A stretch of 64,000 nt of DNA from Geminicoccaceae bacterium. Lineage in GTDB: Bacteria > Pseudomonadota > Alphaproteobacteria > Geminicoccales > Geminicoccaceae. Shown piece by piece: positions 34,636 through 44,399 of the stretch. The position numbers were made by a program, and so were the translations under genes. The stretch spans positions 330,766 through 394,765 of the forward strand of contig JACKIM010000003.1 of NCBI GenBank assembly GCA_020638465.1, written 5' to 3'. Under the pieces are notes generated by a model. That model saw only the letters and a list, made by a program, of their open reading frames with translations, did not search any database and had not been told where the DNA came from. Position 1 is the stretch's first letter. Every line of letters begins with the position of its first letter.

Positions 34636-34658
34636 ATCGATAAACTACTTTTATCAAT
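34636..34658. promoter_or_regulatory. candidate autorepression operator of the minus-strand toxin-antitoxin pair
   Basis: ATCGATAAA and TTTATCAAT form an inverted repeat (8 of 9 pairs) around CTACT, 15-37 bp upstream of the antitoxin start. Phd-type antitoxins bind short AT-rich palindromes at their own promoters. Confidence 0.5.
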
Positions 34659-34960
34659 TGTAGTCACAATGGGCAATCTCAAAATTCACGCCTGCTGGTC
34701 TGGGGCATCCCAACTTAGCGAAATGTCCAGCCCAACGGGGAAGGTCATACCTCAGGGGCGGACATCCACATCATCAACGCCGCTCTCTGCTTGACCGACT
34801 GAAATGTGGGGGGGTAGTCTCAGTTCAATTGTAAGCCGTTGAGCCATCGCGGCCAGATTTGAACGAAGAGAGCGATAGTCATGTCTCAATTGACGCCGAC
34901 CGAAGGCGACGATGTGATCAACGGCGGGTTCTTGCTGGAATCGATTGACGGAGTAAATAT
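34659..34960. other. no recognisable gene
   Basis: About 300 bp between the toxin-antitoxin operator and the IS200 end. Short open frames on both strands could be debris of an older insertion, but none could be matched to a known protein. Confidence 0.35.
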
Positions 34961-35590
34961 CCCCCGGCAGAGCCGGGGGCTTTGGTTGAGAGCCGCTCAA
35001 AGCGGCGGTTTGCGGCGCTGCGCGGCCGCAATCTGTTCGCCGCCTGAAGGCGGCATGTTCAGGGTAACAGCGCGAGTTGATCGAGCCGGCGATCTTCCTT
35101 CTCCTGATTGCGAATGTAGTCGCGGATGACCGTTTCGTCTCGCCCGACCGTGCTGACAAAATATCCTCTTGCCCAGAAATGTTGGCCAACGAAATTGCGT
35201 CGGCGTTCGCCATAAACACGGGCTAAGTGAATGGCGCTCTTCCCTTTGATGAAGCCGACGACATTGGAGACAGCATATTTGGGGGGAATGGCGAGCATCA
35301 TGTGGACGTGATCCGGTAGCAGATGACCTTCTATGACCTTGCTCTCCTTTTGTTTGGCTAGCTGTCGAAAAACCGCGCCGAGATGTGGGCGCAGGCCTGT
35401 ATACAGCGTCTTGCGTCGGCATTTCGGGATAAAGACGACATGATATTTGCAGTCCCAAACGCTGTGACTTAGGCTCTGATACGTGTCCATCGCTGACGTT
35501 CCTTCCGTATGCGTGGTGGCAAACGAAAGAAACCCGGCGATGGACTGCCGGAAACGTCAAACTCGGGCTGCCGCCCCGGCATAGCCGGGG
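34961..35590 (-). mobile_element. IS200-type insertion sequence
   Basis: A single tnpA gene is flanked by two near-identical hairpins, CCCCCGGCAGAGCCGGGGG (34961-34979) and CCCCGGCATAGCCGGGG (35574-35590). IS200/IS605 elements have subterminal hairpins rather than inverted repeats and move as single strands. Exact cleavage ends are a few bases outside the hairpins and were not fixed. No tnpB is present. Confidence 0.85.
35059..35490 (-). CDS. tnpA: IS200/IS605-family transposase TnpA (Y1, HUH)
   Basis: The 143-residue length is typical for the family. Residues VWDCKYHVVFIPKCRRK begin the fold, LPDHVHMMLAIPP carries the HUH motif (His-Val-His), and the catalytic Tyr lies in VIRDYIRNQE (about 127). 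The enzyme cuts and joins single-stranded DNA through a 5'-phosphotyrosine link. The gene appears intact. Confidence 0.95.
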   Translation of the reverse strand: MDTYQSLSHSVWDCKYHVVFIPKCRRKTLYTGLRPHLGAVFRQLAKQKESKVIEGHLLPDHVHMMLAIPPKYAVSNVVGFIKGKSAIHLARVYGERRRNFVGQHFWARGYFVSTVGRDETVIRDYIRNQEKEDRRLDQLALLP

Positions 35591-35656
35591 GATCTCCTAT
35601 TTTAGTTTAGGCGGATTTGATCGTTTAAAGTCCCCGATAGGGGATCCGTAAATCCC

Positions 35657-35856
35657 CCGCCTTTAGGCGGCTTGGGTGATCAGGCGGCGCGTCGTAGAAT
35701 GCCGGCATGGAAGTTTACAAGCGCGGCAGCCATACGGTCTGGGACTGCAAGTATCATCTGGTCTGGATCACGAAGTACCGCTACCAGGTTCTCGGTGGTG
35801 ATGTCGGGCACCGTTGTCGGGAGCTGTTACGCGAGACGGCGCGAGCGCACGAAATG
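35657..35856 (+). pseudogene. second IS200/IS605-family element, truncated tnpA with left-end hairpin
   Basis: The hairpin CCGCCTTTAGGCGG (35657-35670) is a typical IS605-type left end. From ATG 35707 the first 50 residues match TnpA (YKRGSHTVWDCKYHLVWITKYR). The frame then runs at 35857 into the terminal repeat of a Tn3-family transposon, so the HUH and Tyr motifs are absent. The missing part was not found elsewhere in the window. Confidence 0.88.
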
Positions 35857-35894
35857 GGCCCGACTGGCCCGAGCGTGCATATATGGACGTTTTG
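35857..35894 (+). repeat. Tn3-family terminal inverted repeat, left
   Basis: A 38-bp sequence starting GGCCCGACTGGCCC and ending GGACGTTTTG, identical base for base to the reverse complement of 40973-41010. Its length is the standard for Tn3-family ends. Confidence 0.92.
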
Positions 35895-35958
35895 GGTGAA
35901 CGATAGGGGAATGGGACTTCAGCATTGACGCCTTTCGAGCGCCGCCCGAGTGTGATGG

Positions 35959-38873
35959 GTGGAAAGCGGAGGGGACGCCTTGGTCCGGTCATTCATCGAG
36001 ATCTGGAGCCTGAACTTCGACGACACGGTGTTCGTCGGCGAGTTCAACCGGTCGAGCCGGGTCTGGGTAGCGTTTCAGCTTTGCTTCTTCCGCGATCACG
36101 GGCGTTTTCCCTCGCGCGAGGGCGACGGGGATGCCGAAGCTCTGCGGTATCTGGCCCAGCAACTGGGCGAGCCTGCGCCCGAGGTTGGGGGTTTTCGGTA
36201 CGGGCATGTGAACGCGCGGCGTCAGCGGGCGTCGATCCTGCGTCGGCTTGGGGTCCGTCGCGCCGTCGACCGGGATCGGCAAGCCTTGCGCCGGTGGATT
36301 GCAGAAGCCTGCGGTCGATCCGCCAGTCCCGCGTGGCGGAGCAGATGGATGCGGCCTACCGCTGGGGCTTGGCGCAGGGCTTCTTCGTTCCCTCTGACAA
36401 GATCATGGAGCGGCTGGTCCGGGGCGGGCAACATGATTTCGTCGAGACGATCCTGGGCGTGATCGCGGCGCGTCTTTCGGGCGAGACCCGCCGTCGGCTG
36501 GAGGCGAGCCTGGCGGCGCCGAAGGAGGCGACCGGCTTTCAGGCGTTGAAGGGCGATGTCGGGGCCGCGTCGCTGGCGAATATTCTCGCCGCTTGCGAGC
36601 GCCTGAGCTTCGTCGAGGGGCTGGATTTGCCGTTCGACGTTCTCGCCGGGATCGATCCGGCCTGGATCAAACGCTTGAGCCGCCGGGTGGATCGCGAGAC
36701 CGCCTCGGAGATGCGCCGCCACGCCGATCATCGGCGGCTGGGGCTTTGTGCGCTCTATCTGATGGATCGTCGCGGCCAGATGATCGATGGGCTGGTCGAT
36801 CTGTTGCTCGAGATCGTGCATCGCCTGCGGACACGGTCGCGACGCAAGGTCATCACGGCGATCGCCAAGGACATCGAGCGCGTCTATGGCAAGGACCGCC
36901 TGCTCTACGCCATCGCCAATGCCGCGGTCGACGATCCGAAAGGCCGCGTGATCGATGTGATCTATCCGGTGGCGGGCGTCGCGAAGCTGAAAGCGGTGAT
37001 CGCGGAGCATGACGCGAAGGGCACGCTGGACCGGCGCATCCAGATGGTGATGCGCGGCTCCTACGCCAGCCATTACCGGCGGATGCTGCCGAAGCTGCTG
37101 TCGGTGCTGGACTTCCAGTCCAACAATGCGGGCTGGCGGCCGATCCTGGAGGCGATCGACCTGATCGTGCGGCTTGGCGAAGAGGGCCGCCGCTTCGTCC
37201 CGGCGGCGCGCGCGCCCGAGGGATCGATTCCGGGCAAATGGCGGGATCTGGTGATCGGCGCCGACGGGCGGATTAATGTGATTTCCTTCGAGCTGTGCGT
37301 GCTGACCCAGCTGCGCGAGCGGGTGCGGGCCAAGGAGATCTGGGTCGCCGGGGCCGACCGCTATCGCAACCCCGATGAGGATCTGCCCGCCGATTTCGCG
37401 GAACGGCGGGAGGCGTATTACGCCGGTCTGAATCTGACGCGGGACGCGGCTTCCTTCGTGGCGGATGTGCGCAAACAGCTGGAGGATGAGCTACGTCTCC
37501 TCGATGCAAGTCTGCCCGCCAATGACAGGGTGCGCCTGCTCTGGTCCGGCGAGAACCGGATCCGCATCACGCCCTTCGCGCCTGCCACGCCGCCGACGGG
37601 GCTGGACGCGCTGAAGGCGGAAGTTGAGCGGGTCTGGCCGATGACCGGCCTGCTCGATGTCCTGAAGGAGGCCGCGCTCGACACCGGATTTCTGGCGAGC
37701 TTCGAAAGCTCGGCCAGCCGGGAGGCGCTGCCCCGCCCGGTGCGCGACCGGCGCCTGCTGCTGGCGCTCTACGCCGCCGGAACCAACGCCGGGCTGAAGC
37801 GGGTGGCGGCGGGGACGCCGGATGCGAGCTACGATGAGCTGCTCCACATCCACCGCCGCTATATCGACCCCAGCGCGCTCAGGGCGGCGACCGCGCGGAT
37901 CGCCGACGCCACGCTGGCGATCCGCAACCCTGCGGTCTGGGGTCCGGCGGGCACGGCCTGCGGCGCGGATTCGACGAAGTTCGGCGCCTGGGACCGCAAC
38001 CTGATGACCGAATGGCACGCCCGCTATGGCGGGCGCGGTGTCATGATCTACTGGCATGTCGAACGGCAGGCGACCTGCATCTATTCCCAGCTCAAGCGCT
38101 GCTCCTCCTCCGAGGTGGCGGCGATGATCGAGGGCGTGCTGCGGCATTGCACTGACATGGAAATTCAGCGCCAGTACATCGACAGCCATGGTCAGAGCGC
38201 CATCGGCTTCGCTTTCTGCCGCCTGCTCGGCTTCGAGCTGGCGCCGCGCCTGAAGGCGATCGCCCGGCAGAAGCTGGTCCTGCCCGCGGCGGGCATGCGC
38301 GCTGAACTGCCGAACCTGGCGCCGATCCTCTCCGGCGTGATCGACTGGGACGAGATCGCGCGCCAGTATGACGAGATGGTCAAATACGCCGCCGCCATGC
38401 AGCACGGAACCGCCGACCCGGAGGCGATCCTGCGCCGCTTCGCCCGCGCCGACGTCATGCACCCGACCTACAAGGCGCTGGCCGAGCTGGGGCGAGCCGT
38501 CAAGACCATCTTTCTGTGTCGCTATCTGCGCTCGGAGGATTTCCGCCGCGAGATCAACGAAGGGCTGAACGTCGTCGAGAACTGGAACAGCGCCAACGGC
38601 TTCGTGTTCTTCGGCAAGGGCGGCGAGATCGCCTCGAACCGCGTCGCCGATCAGGAAGTCTCCGCGCTGGCGCTGCATCTGGGACAGGCGTCCATGGTCT
38701 ACGTGAACACGCGGATGGTCCAGTCGGTGCTGCGTGCGTCCGACTGGGCGGCACGGCTCTCCCCGGAAGACTATCGCGGGCTGACGCCGCTGATCTACGC
38801 CCATATCAACCCCTATGGCCGGTTCGACGTCGATCTTGACCGGCGGATCGACTTCGACCGATTGGCAGCGTGA
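35959..38873 (+). pseudogene. tnpA: Tn3-family transposase with one frameshift
   Basis: From GTG 35959 one frame gives the normal N-terminal domain (FNRSSRVWVAFQLCFFRDHG, then LRYLAQQLGEPAPE and RRAVDRDRQALRRWIAEA). Near 36305-36312 the homology switches to the other plus frame (RQSRVAEQMDAAYRWGL) and continues to the stop at 38873. Repairing one base would give about 970 residues, a normal Tn3 size. The catalytic residues are present: Asp in CGADSTKFGAW, Asp in YIDSHGQS and Glu in VVENWNSANG. This is either a real inactivation or a base-calling error. Confidence 0.9.
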
Positions 38874-39757
38874 GCAGACCCATGCCCACATCGAAGAAGC
38901 CGCGCAAGAAGTCCTCCCGGCTATCGGCCGGCGCCGAACTGGCCGCCCTGCCCAATCTGATGACGCTTGAGGGCATGTGGCGGGAACTCGGCGCCGGTCC
39001 TGACGATGAAGCGCTCGGCGAGGCGCAGGACCTGGTCTATGACGCCTGGGAAACCGCCGATGGACGCAGCCGGTATGCGCTCGCGCGCAAGGCGTTGAAG
39101 CTCTCGCCGCTCTGCGCGGACGCCTGGCTCATCCTGGCAGAACGCCCGTCACTGTCGGCCAGAGACCGCCGGGAATTTATCGAACGCGCCGTCAAGGCCG
39201 GAGAATTGGCGCTCGGAGAAGACGGGTTCGCCGAATATGCGGGGCATTTCTGGGGATTCCTCGAAACCCGCCCCTACATGCGCGCCCGGCATCTTCTGGC
39301 CGAGAATCTCTGGCGCTCCGGCGACCGCGACGCCGCGATCAAACATCTGCGCGAGATGCTGACGCTCAATCCCGGCGACAATCAGGGGCTCAGATACGTC
39401 CTGCTGGCCTGGCTGATGCGCACCGACGATGACGTCGCCGTCAGGGCGCACCTTCGCCAGCATGACGACGAAGCCAGCGCCTTCATGAGCTACACACAGG
39501 CCCTGTTCGCCTTCAAGGCCGGAGACGGCGGCGATGCCGGTCGCCAGGCCGCCGAGGAGGCCTGGGCCTGCAACCGTCATGTGCCCGGGCTTCTCGCCCA
39601 TAAGGGCAAGCTCAGCTATCGGGATACCGGCTACTACACCATGGGCGGCGAGGACGAGGCCGCCTATTATGTCGAGGAATACGGCTTCGCCTGGAAGCAG
39701 ACGCCCGGAGCGGTCGACTGGTTGCTGGAAGTGACGAAAGACCTGAAGCCGCGATAA
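38870..39757 (+). CDS. TPR-repeat passenger protein of the Tn3-family transposon
   Basis: The 295-residue soluble protein begins at GTG 38870, overlapping the transposase stop; an ATG at 38882 is also possible. Residues about 60-210 are helical, with TPR-like pairs (RYALARKALKLSPLCADAWLILAE, split over two helices). The conserved tail has DTGYYTMGGEDEA and WKQTPGAVDWL, as in ST7-like TPR proteins. It is coupled to the transposase gene inside the transposon. Its function, possibly transposition-accessory or a host-benefit gene, is unknown. Confidence 0.7.
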   Translation: MSRPMPTSKKPRKKSSRLSAGAELAALPNLMTLEGMWRELGAGPDDEALGEAQDLVYDAWETADGRSRYALARKALKLSPLCADAWLILAERPSLSARDRREFIERAVKAGELALGEDGFAEYAGHFWGFLETRPYMRARHLLAENLWRSGDRDAAIKHLREMLTLNPGDNQGLRYVLLAWLMRTDDDVAVRAHLRQHDDEASAFMSYTQALFAFKAGDGGDAGRQAAEEAWACNRHVPGLLAHKGKLSYRDTGYYTMGGEDEAAYYVEEYGFAWKQTPGAVDWLLEVTKDLKPR

Positions 39758-39820
39758 CCCGGAGGAGGATTGTTGCATTGATCAACGTCACTATGGGTAT
39801 ACCTATAATGGCGCCTGCGA

Positions 39821-39909
39821 TGAACAGTCCGGTGCCTGATTTTCCTGTTCATTTTGGATTTGTTTCAGGTTATTGAACAGTGCATGTCACAGGCACAACC
39901 AAAATGAAC
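39821..39909. promoter_or_regulatory. putative res site of the Tn3-family transposon
   Basis: Nested inverted repeats lie directly before the resolvase gene. TGAACAG occurs at 39821 and 39874 around CTGTTCA (39845). GTTCATTTTGG (39848) pairs with CCAAAATGAAC (39899), and GTGCCTG (39832) with CAGGCAC (39890). Such multiple subsites are the usual substrate of Tn3 resolvases and also overlap the tnpR promoter. Confidence 0.65.
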
Positions 39910-40500
39910 AAATCTCCCGCCCGAATCGGTTATGCGCGCATATCGATGGCAGATCAGAGCCTCGATGCGCAGGTCGCGGCACTCGAGGCCGCCGGATGCA
40001 CCATGATCCGCACCGAAACCCGCAGTGGTGCCACCCTGGACGGCCGACCGGAACTGAAAACTATCCTCGACTTCATCCATCCGGGCGAGACGCTGGTGGT
40101 CACCCGCATCGACCGGCTGGCGCGCTCCATGCGCGACCTGCAGACGATCGTCGCGGTGCTCAAGGACAAGGGTGCCCATCTCGCCACCACCGAACAACCG
40201 GTCGATACCTCCACAGCCGCCGGCAAGGCGTTTTTTGATATGCTGGGGGTCTTTGCCGAGTTCGAGACCAATCTGCGCCGCGAGCGTCAGGCCGAGGGCG
40301 TTGCCGCCGCCAAGCGGCGCGGTGTCTATCGTGGCCGCCCGCCAAAGATCGATATGGATGTCATCAGGGAACGTCTCGCCAAGGGCCTGTCGCCAACAGC
40401 GATCGCACGCGATCTCGGTATCTCTCGTGGGACTGTCTACAAGGCAAAGGCATTGATGACCTCATGCAGCAAAGCGGCAGGGCAAGAGGCCAGCCTGTGA
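39904..40500 (+). CDS. tnpR: serine resolvase (Tn3 TnpR/DNA-invertase family)
   Basis: A 198-residue small serine recombinase. The catalytic Ser is in IGYARIS (about residue 11), followed by the arginine-rich VVTRIDRLARSM and ETNLRRERQAEG. A C-terminal Hin-type helix-turn-helix (LSPTAIARDLGISRGTVYK) completes it. It resolves cointegrates made by the transposase at the res-like site upstream. The stop overlaps the next GTG start. Confidence 0.95.
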   Translation: MNKSPARIGYARISMADQSLDAQVAALEAAGCTMIRTETRSGATLDGRPELKTILDFIHPGETLVVTRIDRLARSMRDLQTIVAVLKDKGAHLATTEQPVDTSTAAGKAFFDMLGVFAEFETNLRRERQAEGVAAAKRRGVYRGRPPKIDMDVIRERLAKGLSPTAIARDLGISRGTVYKAKALMTSCSKAAGQEASL

Positions 40501-40952
40501 AAAAGCCGAGAAAACAGATACCGCCGCCCAGGGTGAAACCCGCCCCACCACGCAACCTGACCCCGCCGCTCTGCAAGCAACTCGCCCGTGATCTGCTGGT
40601 TGCCTGCAGGAAGGTCGCGGAGAGCCACGGGTTGAGCGTCGAGGGTGGCGATCTGAGCGATATCGACCTGCGCCACGGCTTCGACATTCACTTCCGCGTC
40701 GGAATACCCATGCCGGACGGATCCTTGTTCTCACATGACAAGGCCCTGTTCGAAGTCCTCGCGCCGAGCTTCGGGCTGGAGCCCTCGGATTTTGGCCGAA
40801 CCTTCAGAACGGGCGGAGAGATGTTCCGCATCACCGCCATCAACCCCAACCGCCCGAAATATCCCATCAGCGCCGAACGCCTCGCCGACGGCCGCGGCTT
40901 CAAGTTCACAGCCGAAAATGTCGCGGCCTACCTCAACACACCAAGCCTGTGA
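40497..40952 (+). CDS. hypothetical passenger protein of the Tn3-family transposon
   Basis: 151 residues from a GTG that overlaps the resolvase stop. A basic, proline-rich N-terminus (VKKPRKQIPPPRVKPAPPR) precedes a compact domain (about 25-145) with DIDLRHGFDIHFRVGIP and FRITAINPNRPKYP. I do not recognise the family. Its coupling to tnpR and position just inside the right repeat suggest a transposition or maintenance role (inference). Confidence 0.65.
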   Translation: MKKPRKQIPPPRVKPAPPRNLTPPLCKQLARDLLVACRKVAESHGLSVEGGDLSDIDLRHGFDIHFRVGIPMPDGSLFSHDKALFEVLAPSFGLEPSDFGRTFRTGGEMFRITAINPNRPKYPISAERLADGRGFKFTAENVAAYLNTPSL

Positions 40953-40972
40953 AACCTCCCAGCATCGTCCTT

Positions 40973-41010
40973 CAAAACGTCCATATATGCACGCTCGGGC
41001 CAGTCGGGCC
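40973..41010 (-). repeat. Tn3-family terminal inverted repeat, right
   Basis: This is the perfect reverse-complement copy of the 38-bp repeat at 35857-35894. Beyond it begins the truncated ArdC gene. Confidence 0.92.
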
Positions 41011-41339
41011 TCTTCGGGCGTGAAACGGTCGGCATAGACCACCGTGGTGCCACGCTCGCCCTTGCGGACATTGCCGCCAAGCGCCAGCGCCTGGCGAAAG
41101 GTCAGCCACGCCTGCGTCGGATAGCCATGCTGCACCACCGCACCCCAGAGGATCAGCACGTTGATCCCGGAATATTGCCGGGCAGTCGCGGCGTTCCTCG
41201 GCATCGCCAGAGGCGCCTTCGCCGCCGCCGTCCCCCAGGGCTGAACCCAGGGCAACCGGCCCGCCTCCAGCTCAGCGATGATCTTGTCGGTGATGTCGTC
41301 GTAGAGGTTGCTGCGCGCGTTTCGGTCCTGTCTGGCCAT
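41011..41339 (-). pseudogene. ArdC-family antirestriction protein, N-terminal fragment
   Basis: About 109 codons from ATG 41339 match the ArdC N-terminal (DUF1738) domain: NLYDDITDKIIAELEAG, WVQPWG, QYSGINVLILWG and KGERGTTVVYADRFTPEE. The coding sequence is cut at 41010 by the right end of the Tn3-family transposon, removing the zincin metallopeptidase domain. A second, longer ArdC gene is at 62588-63497. ArdC proteins bind single-stranded DNA and protect incoming plasmids from restriction. Confidence 0.85.
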
Positions 41340-41422
41340 CGGGCTGATCTCCGCGACGGGCGCCGGAGGCCACTCCCCCGAACCCTCAACCCGTCACGGA
41401 AACCCCGGCCAAACTCGAACTC

Positions 41423-41936
41423 TCAGCGCCGTGCGGCCTCGGCCAGCGAGGCGGCGATGGCGGCGATGGCGCGGAACAGGACCAGCGGGTCGTCGCGTGA
41501 AGGCAGGAAGCCCCGGCGGCGCCAGAACTCGGCGGCCTCGGCATCGACCGCGTTGACCACCAGCGCGCGGCCACCGATCAGCGCCGCCGCCTGCACGCTG
41601 CGTTCCAAGCGCGTGTTTGACAAGGCCCGTGCCGATGCCGCGCCCGGCCCATTCCGTATCAGTCGCAAGCTGGCCGAGCAGCAGGCAGGGCACCGGGTCG
41701 GGCGGCTGGCCCGTCCTGACCGACCGTGGCAACACTGAAGGAACCACTGCCGTTGGCGCCAGCCCGTAATAGCCGACGACCCGGCCAGCCTCATGCACCA
41801 CCATCACGGCGGTAAAGCCCTTCTGCTGATTGGAGAGCGCGCGCGTTTTCAGCCAGTGATCCAGCACCGGCTTGCCGCAGGAAAAGGCGGATAGGTCATG
41901 CGCCGCCGTCAGTGGCTCGGGGGCGGAGAGCGCCAC
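41423..41936 (-). pseudogene. GNAT acetyltransferase toxin (TacT-like) with a frameshift
   Basis: A GTG at 41936 begins five bases after the DUF1778 antitoxin stop. The frame reads DLSAFSCGKPVLDHWL, the typical TacT start, then VVGYYGLAP and the acetyl-CoA loop EWAGRGIGTGLVKHA. Near 41608-41613 homology shifts frame to LERSVQAAALIGGRALVVNAVD and FWRRRGFLPS. One extra base explains it. Intact relatives acetylate aminoacyl-tRNA. As sequenced the protein would lose its C-terminal half and be inactive. Confidence 0.85.
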
Positions 41937-41940
41937 GGGA

Positions 41941-42240
41941 TCACGGACCCTTGGTGGCGTCAGCCTCCCAGGGCGCGGGGCGGCGCGCCAGTTCGACCAT
42001 CTCCGGCACCGGCGCGGCGGGGGCGGAAACGGCCTCCATGAAGGCGGCGAAGCCATCCGGGCTCATGCGGATCAGGCCCTGCTCCATCACCACCTCTTCG
42101 GCCGCGCGCACCGCCGCCTCGCGCACGAAGTCGGTGCGCGAACGTCCGCGCAGCCCGGCGGCGCGGTCGATCATGGCGACATCCGCCTCGGGCAGGCGCA
42201 TCGAGATCGGGTAGTCCTTGCGGTCGGCGGCGAGGGCCAT
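41941..42240 (-). CDS. DUF1778 antitoxin (TacA-like)
   Basis: A 99-residue ribbon-helix-helix-type protein from ATG 42240, with DYPISMRLPEADVAMIDRAA followed by GRSRTDFVREAAVRAAEEV and a C-terminal toxin-binding segment. It is the usual partner of the GNAT toxin gene that follows on the same strand. A longer reading upstream has no ribosome site. Confidence 0.9.
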   Translation of the reverse strand: MALAADRKDYPISMRLPEADVAMIDRAAGLRGRSRTDFVREAAVRAAEEVVMEQGLIRMSPDGFAAFMEAVSAPAAPVPEMVELARRPAPWEADATKGP

Positions 42241-42493
42241 GGCGAGTCTCCTTCGCGGGGAAGATAGGGGATTGTAGCGCAATATGCAATACTCTAGGCT
42301 GATCCCATTCAATATTCGGGGGCATTGAGGCAGGACATGATCCAGCGGAGGACGGGATTCCATCGGTCATTTTACGCCGCCACAGCGCGACAGGCTGCGC
42401 CCGCCTACGCCAAAGCACGCTATATCCACCCTGTCGCCGCCGTTTCTTTCCCTGTGATTTCCGTTGCTTGCGGACCCGCGCCCCGGAATACTG

Positions 42494-42726
42494 ATGAACA
42501 TGAGCTTGCCAGCACAGATAAACGCCGCCAAGATGACCGAAGAGGAGCGCAACGCGCTGCTCGAATCCCTGCTGCTTGGCGAGCCGGAACTGACCCTCGC
42601 CCCCCCATGCGCCAGAGGGCGCGCCCGATCCACGGCTTGTGCAACTGGTCCGGCTTTTGGGACGGCAGGCCGCGCGGCGGAATTTTGCCGCGCAGATGAA
42701 CAGGCGGGAGCCCGGCGGCTCCTGAC
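42494..42726 (+). pseudogene. small recombinase-associated protein with a homopolymer frameshift
   Basis: From ATG 42494 the frame reads MNMSLPAQINAAKMTEEERN and ELTLAPP. At the run of six C (42601-42606) the likely continuation moves to the frame ending PDPRLVQLVRLLGRQAARRN with a TGA at 42724. One base removed from the C run restores about 77 residues. It lies 18 bp before a large serine recombinase gene. The function is not known. Confidence 0.5.
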
Positions 42727-44308
42727 ACCACAGGAGACGCAAAGATGAAGGTCGCGCTTTACGCCCGCTATTCCTCTGACAACCAGCGCGACGCATCGAT
42801 CGCCGATCAGTTCCGCATGTGCCGTCTGCGCGCCGAGAAGGAAGGCTGGCAGATTGTCGAGGAATATTCCGATCATGCGATCTCGGGCGCCTCGCTGCTG
42901 CGCCCCGGCATTCAGGCGCTGATCGCGGATGCGTCGCGCGGGCGGTTCGACCTGATCCTCGCCGAGGCGATGGACCGGCTGTCGCGCGATCAGGAGGATA
43001 TTGCGGGCCTCTTCAAGCGCATGTCCTATTCGGATGTGAAGATTTTCACCCTTTCCGAGGGCGAGGTCTCGCATCTGCATGTCGGCCTCAAGGGCACGAT
43101 GAACGCGCTGTTCCTGAAGGATCTGGCCGACAAGACCCGGCGCGGCCAGCGCGGCCGGGTCGAGGCGGGCAAATCCGGGGGCGGCAACGCCTATGGCTAT
43201 GACGTGGTCAAGAAGCTGGACGGCAATGGCGAGCCGATCCGCGGCGACCGCACGATCAACGAGGCGCAGGCCGAGGTGGTGCGGCGCATCTTCCGCGAAT
43301 ATGCCGCCGGCAAATCCGCCAAGATGATTGCGGTGGGGCTGAACAAGAGCGGCATTCCCGCGCCCTCGGGCGGCGATTGGGGCTTCAGCACGATCAATGG
43401 CAACCCGAAACGCGGCAATGGAATCCTCAACAACGAGATGTATATCGGCAAGATCGTCTGGAACCGGCAGCGCTTTGTGAAGGACCCCGATACCGGCAAG
43501 CGCCAGGCGCGGCCGAACTCCGAGGAGGAGTGGGTGATCCAGGAAGTTCCCGAACTGCGCCTTCTCGATGACCACCTCTGGGCGGCGGTCAAGGCGCGGC
43601 AGAACGCGAACACGATCCGGCGGGCGCAGAACGGCAAAGCCGATCTGGGTCAGATCAATACCCGCCGCCGCCCGCGCTATCTCTTCTCCGGCCTGACCAA
43701 ATGCGCCTGCTGCGGGGGTGGCTATTCGGCGATCTCGGCCACGCTGATCGGTTGCTCGACGGCGCGCAACAAGGGCACCTGCGACAACCGGGTGAATATC
43801 CGCCGCGACGAGCTGGAGGCGCGGGTGCTGAACGCCTTGCGCACGCGCCTTGTCGATCCCGCCCTTTTCGCCGAATTCTGTGACGCCTATACGCAGGAAA
43901 GCAACCGGCTGCGGATGGAAAGCCGCGCGGGGATCGCGGCGTAAGAAGCAGAAGTGCAAAAGATCGACCGCGAGGTCCAGAAGCTCATGGACCTCTATCT
44001 GAGCGACGCCCTGTCGGTGGATGACGTGAAGCAGCGCGGCGACAAGCTGCGGGCGCGCAAGGCGGAGCTGGAACATTTCCTAGCCGATGCCGACGAACCG
44101 CCGACGCTGCTGCACCCAGCCATGGCGGTGCAATACCGCAAAAGCGTGCAGGGGCTTTACGAGGCCTTGCAGGACCCATCGGAAGGCAAGCGTGTTGAGG
44201 CGGCGGAGATCATCCGCTCACTGGTCGACCGGATCGTGCTAACGCCGGTGGATGGCAGAATCGAGATCGACGTTCAGGGCGATCTTGCTGGAATCCTTAC
44301 GCTTTCCG

Positions 44309-44340
44309 CAAAAACGAAAAACCCCGCCGGAGAGCGGGGT
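44309..44340 (-). terminator. rho-independent terminator of the former tRNA gene
   Basis: On the minus strand ACCCCGC and GCGGGGT pair across a 6-base loop and are followed by TTTTTCGTTTTT. It lies 16 bp downstream of the tRNA CCA end. Confidence 0.8.
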
Positions 44341-44356
44341 GGATCGCAAGTAAAGA

Positions 44357-44399
44357 TGGTTGCGGGGGTAGGATTTGAACCTACGACCTTCAGGTTATG
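44357..44399 (-). tRNA. 3' half of a tRNA-Met gene (attachment-site remnant)
   Basis: Read on the minus strand the segment gives CTCATAA (anticodon CAT), a variable loop AAGGTC, the T arm GTAGGTTCAAATCCTAC and CCCCGCAACCA. The 5' half, including the D arm and the 5' strand of the anticodon stem, is absent: sequence diverges right at the anticodon loop. This is the usual scar of an element that integrated into a tRNA 3' end, with the tyrosine integrase gene 200 bp away. Confidence 0.85.

Larger units (their letters stand above)
35857..41010 (+). mobile_element. 5.15-kb Tn3-family transposon
   Basis: Perfect 38-bp inverted repeats (35857-35894 and 40973-41010) enclose a Tn3-type transposase, a TPR protein, a serine resolvase with an upstream repeat-rich res-like region, and a small protein of unknown function. 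The two flanks differ: a truncated IS200/IS605 tnpA on the left and a truncated ArdC gene on the right. Adjoining pentamers (AAATG and TCTTC) do not match, so the insertion has been followed by deletion or recombination. The transposase carries one frameshift. Confidence 0.9.
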
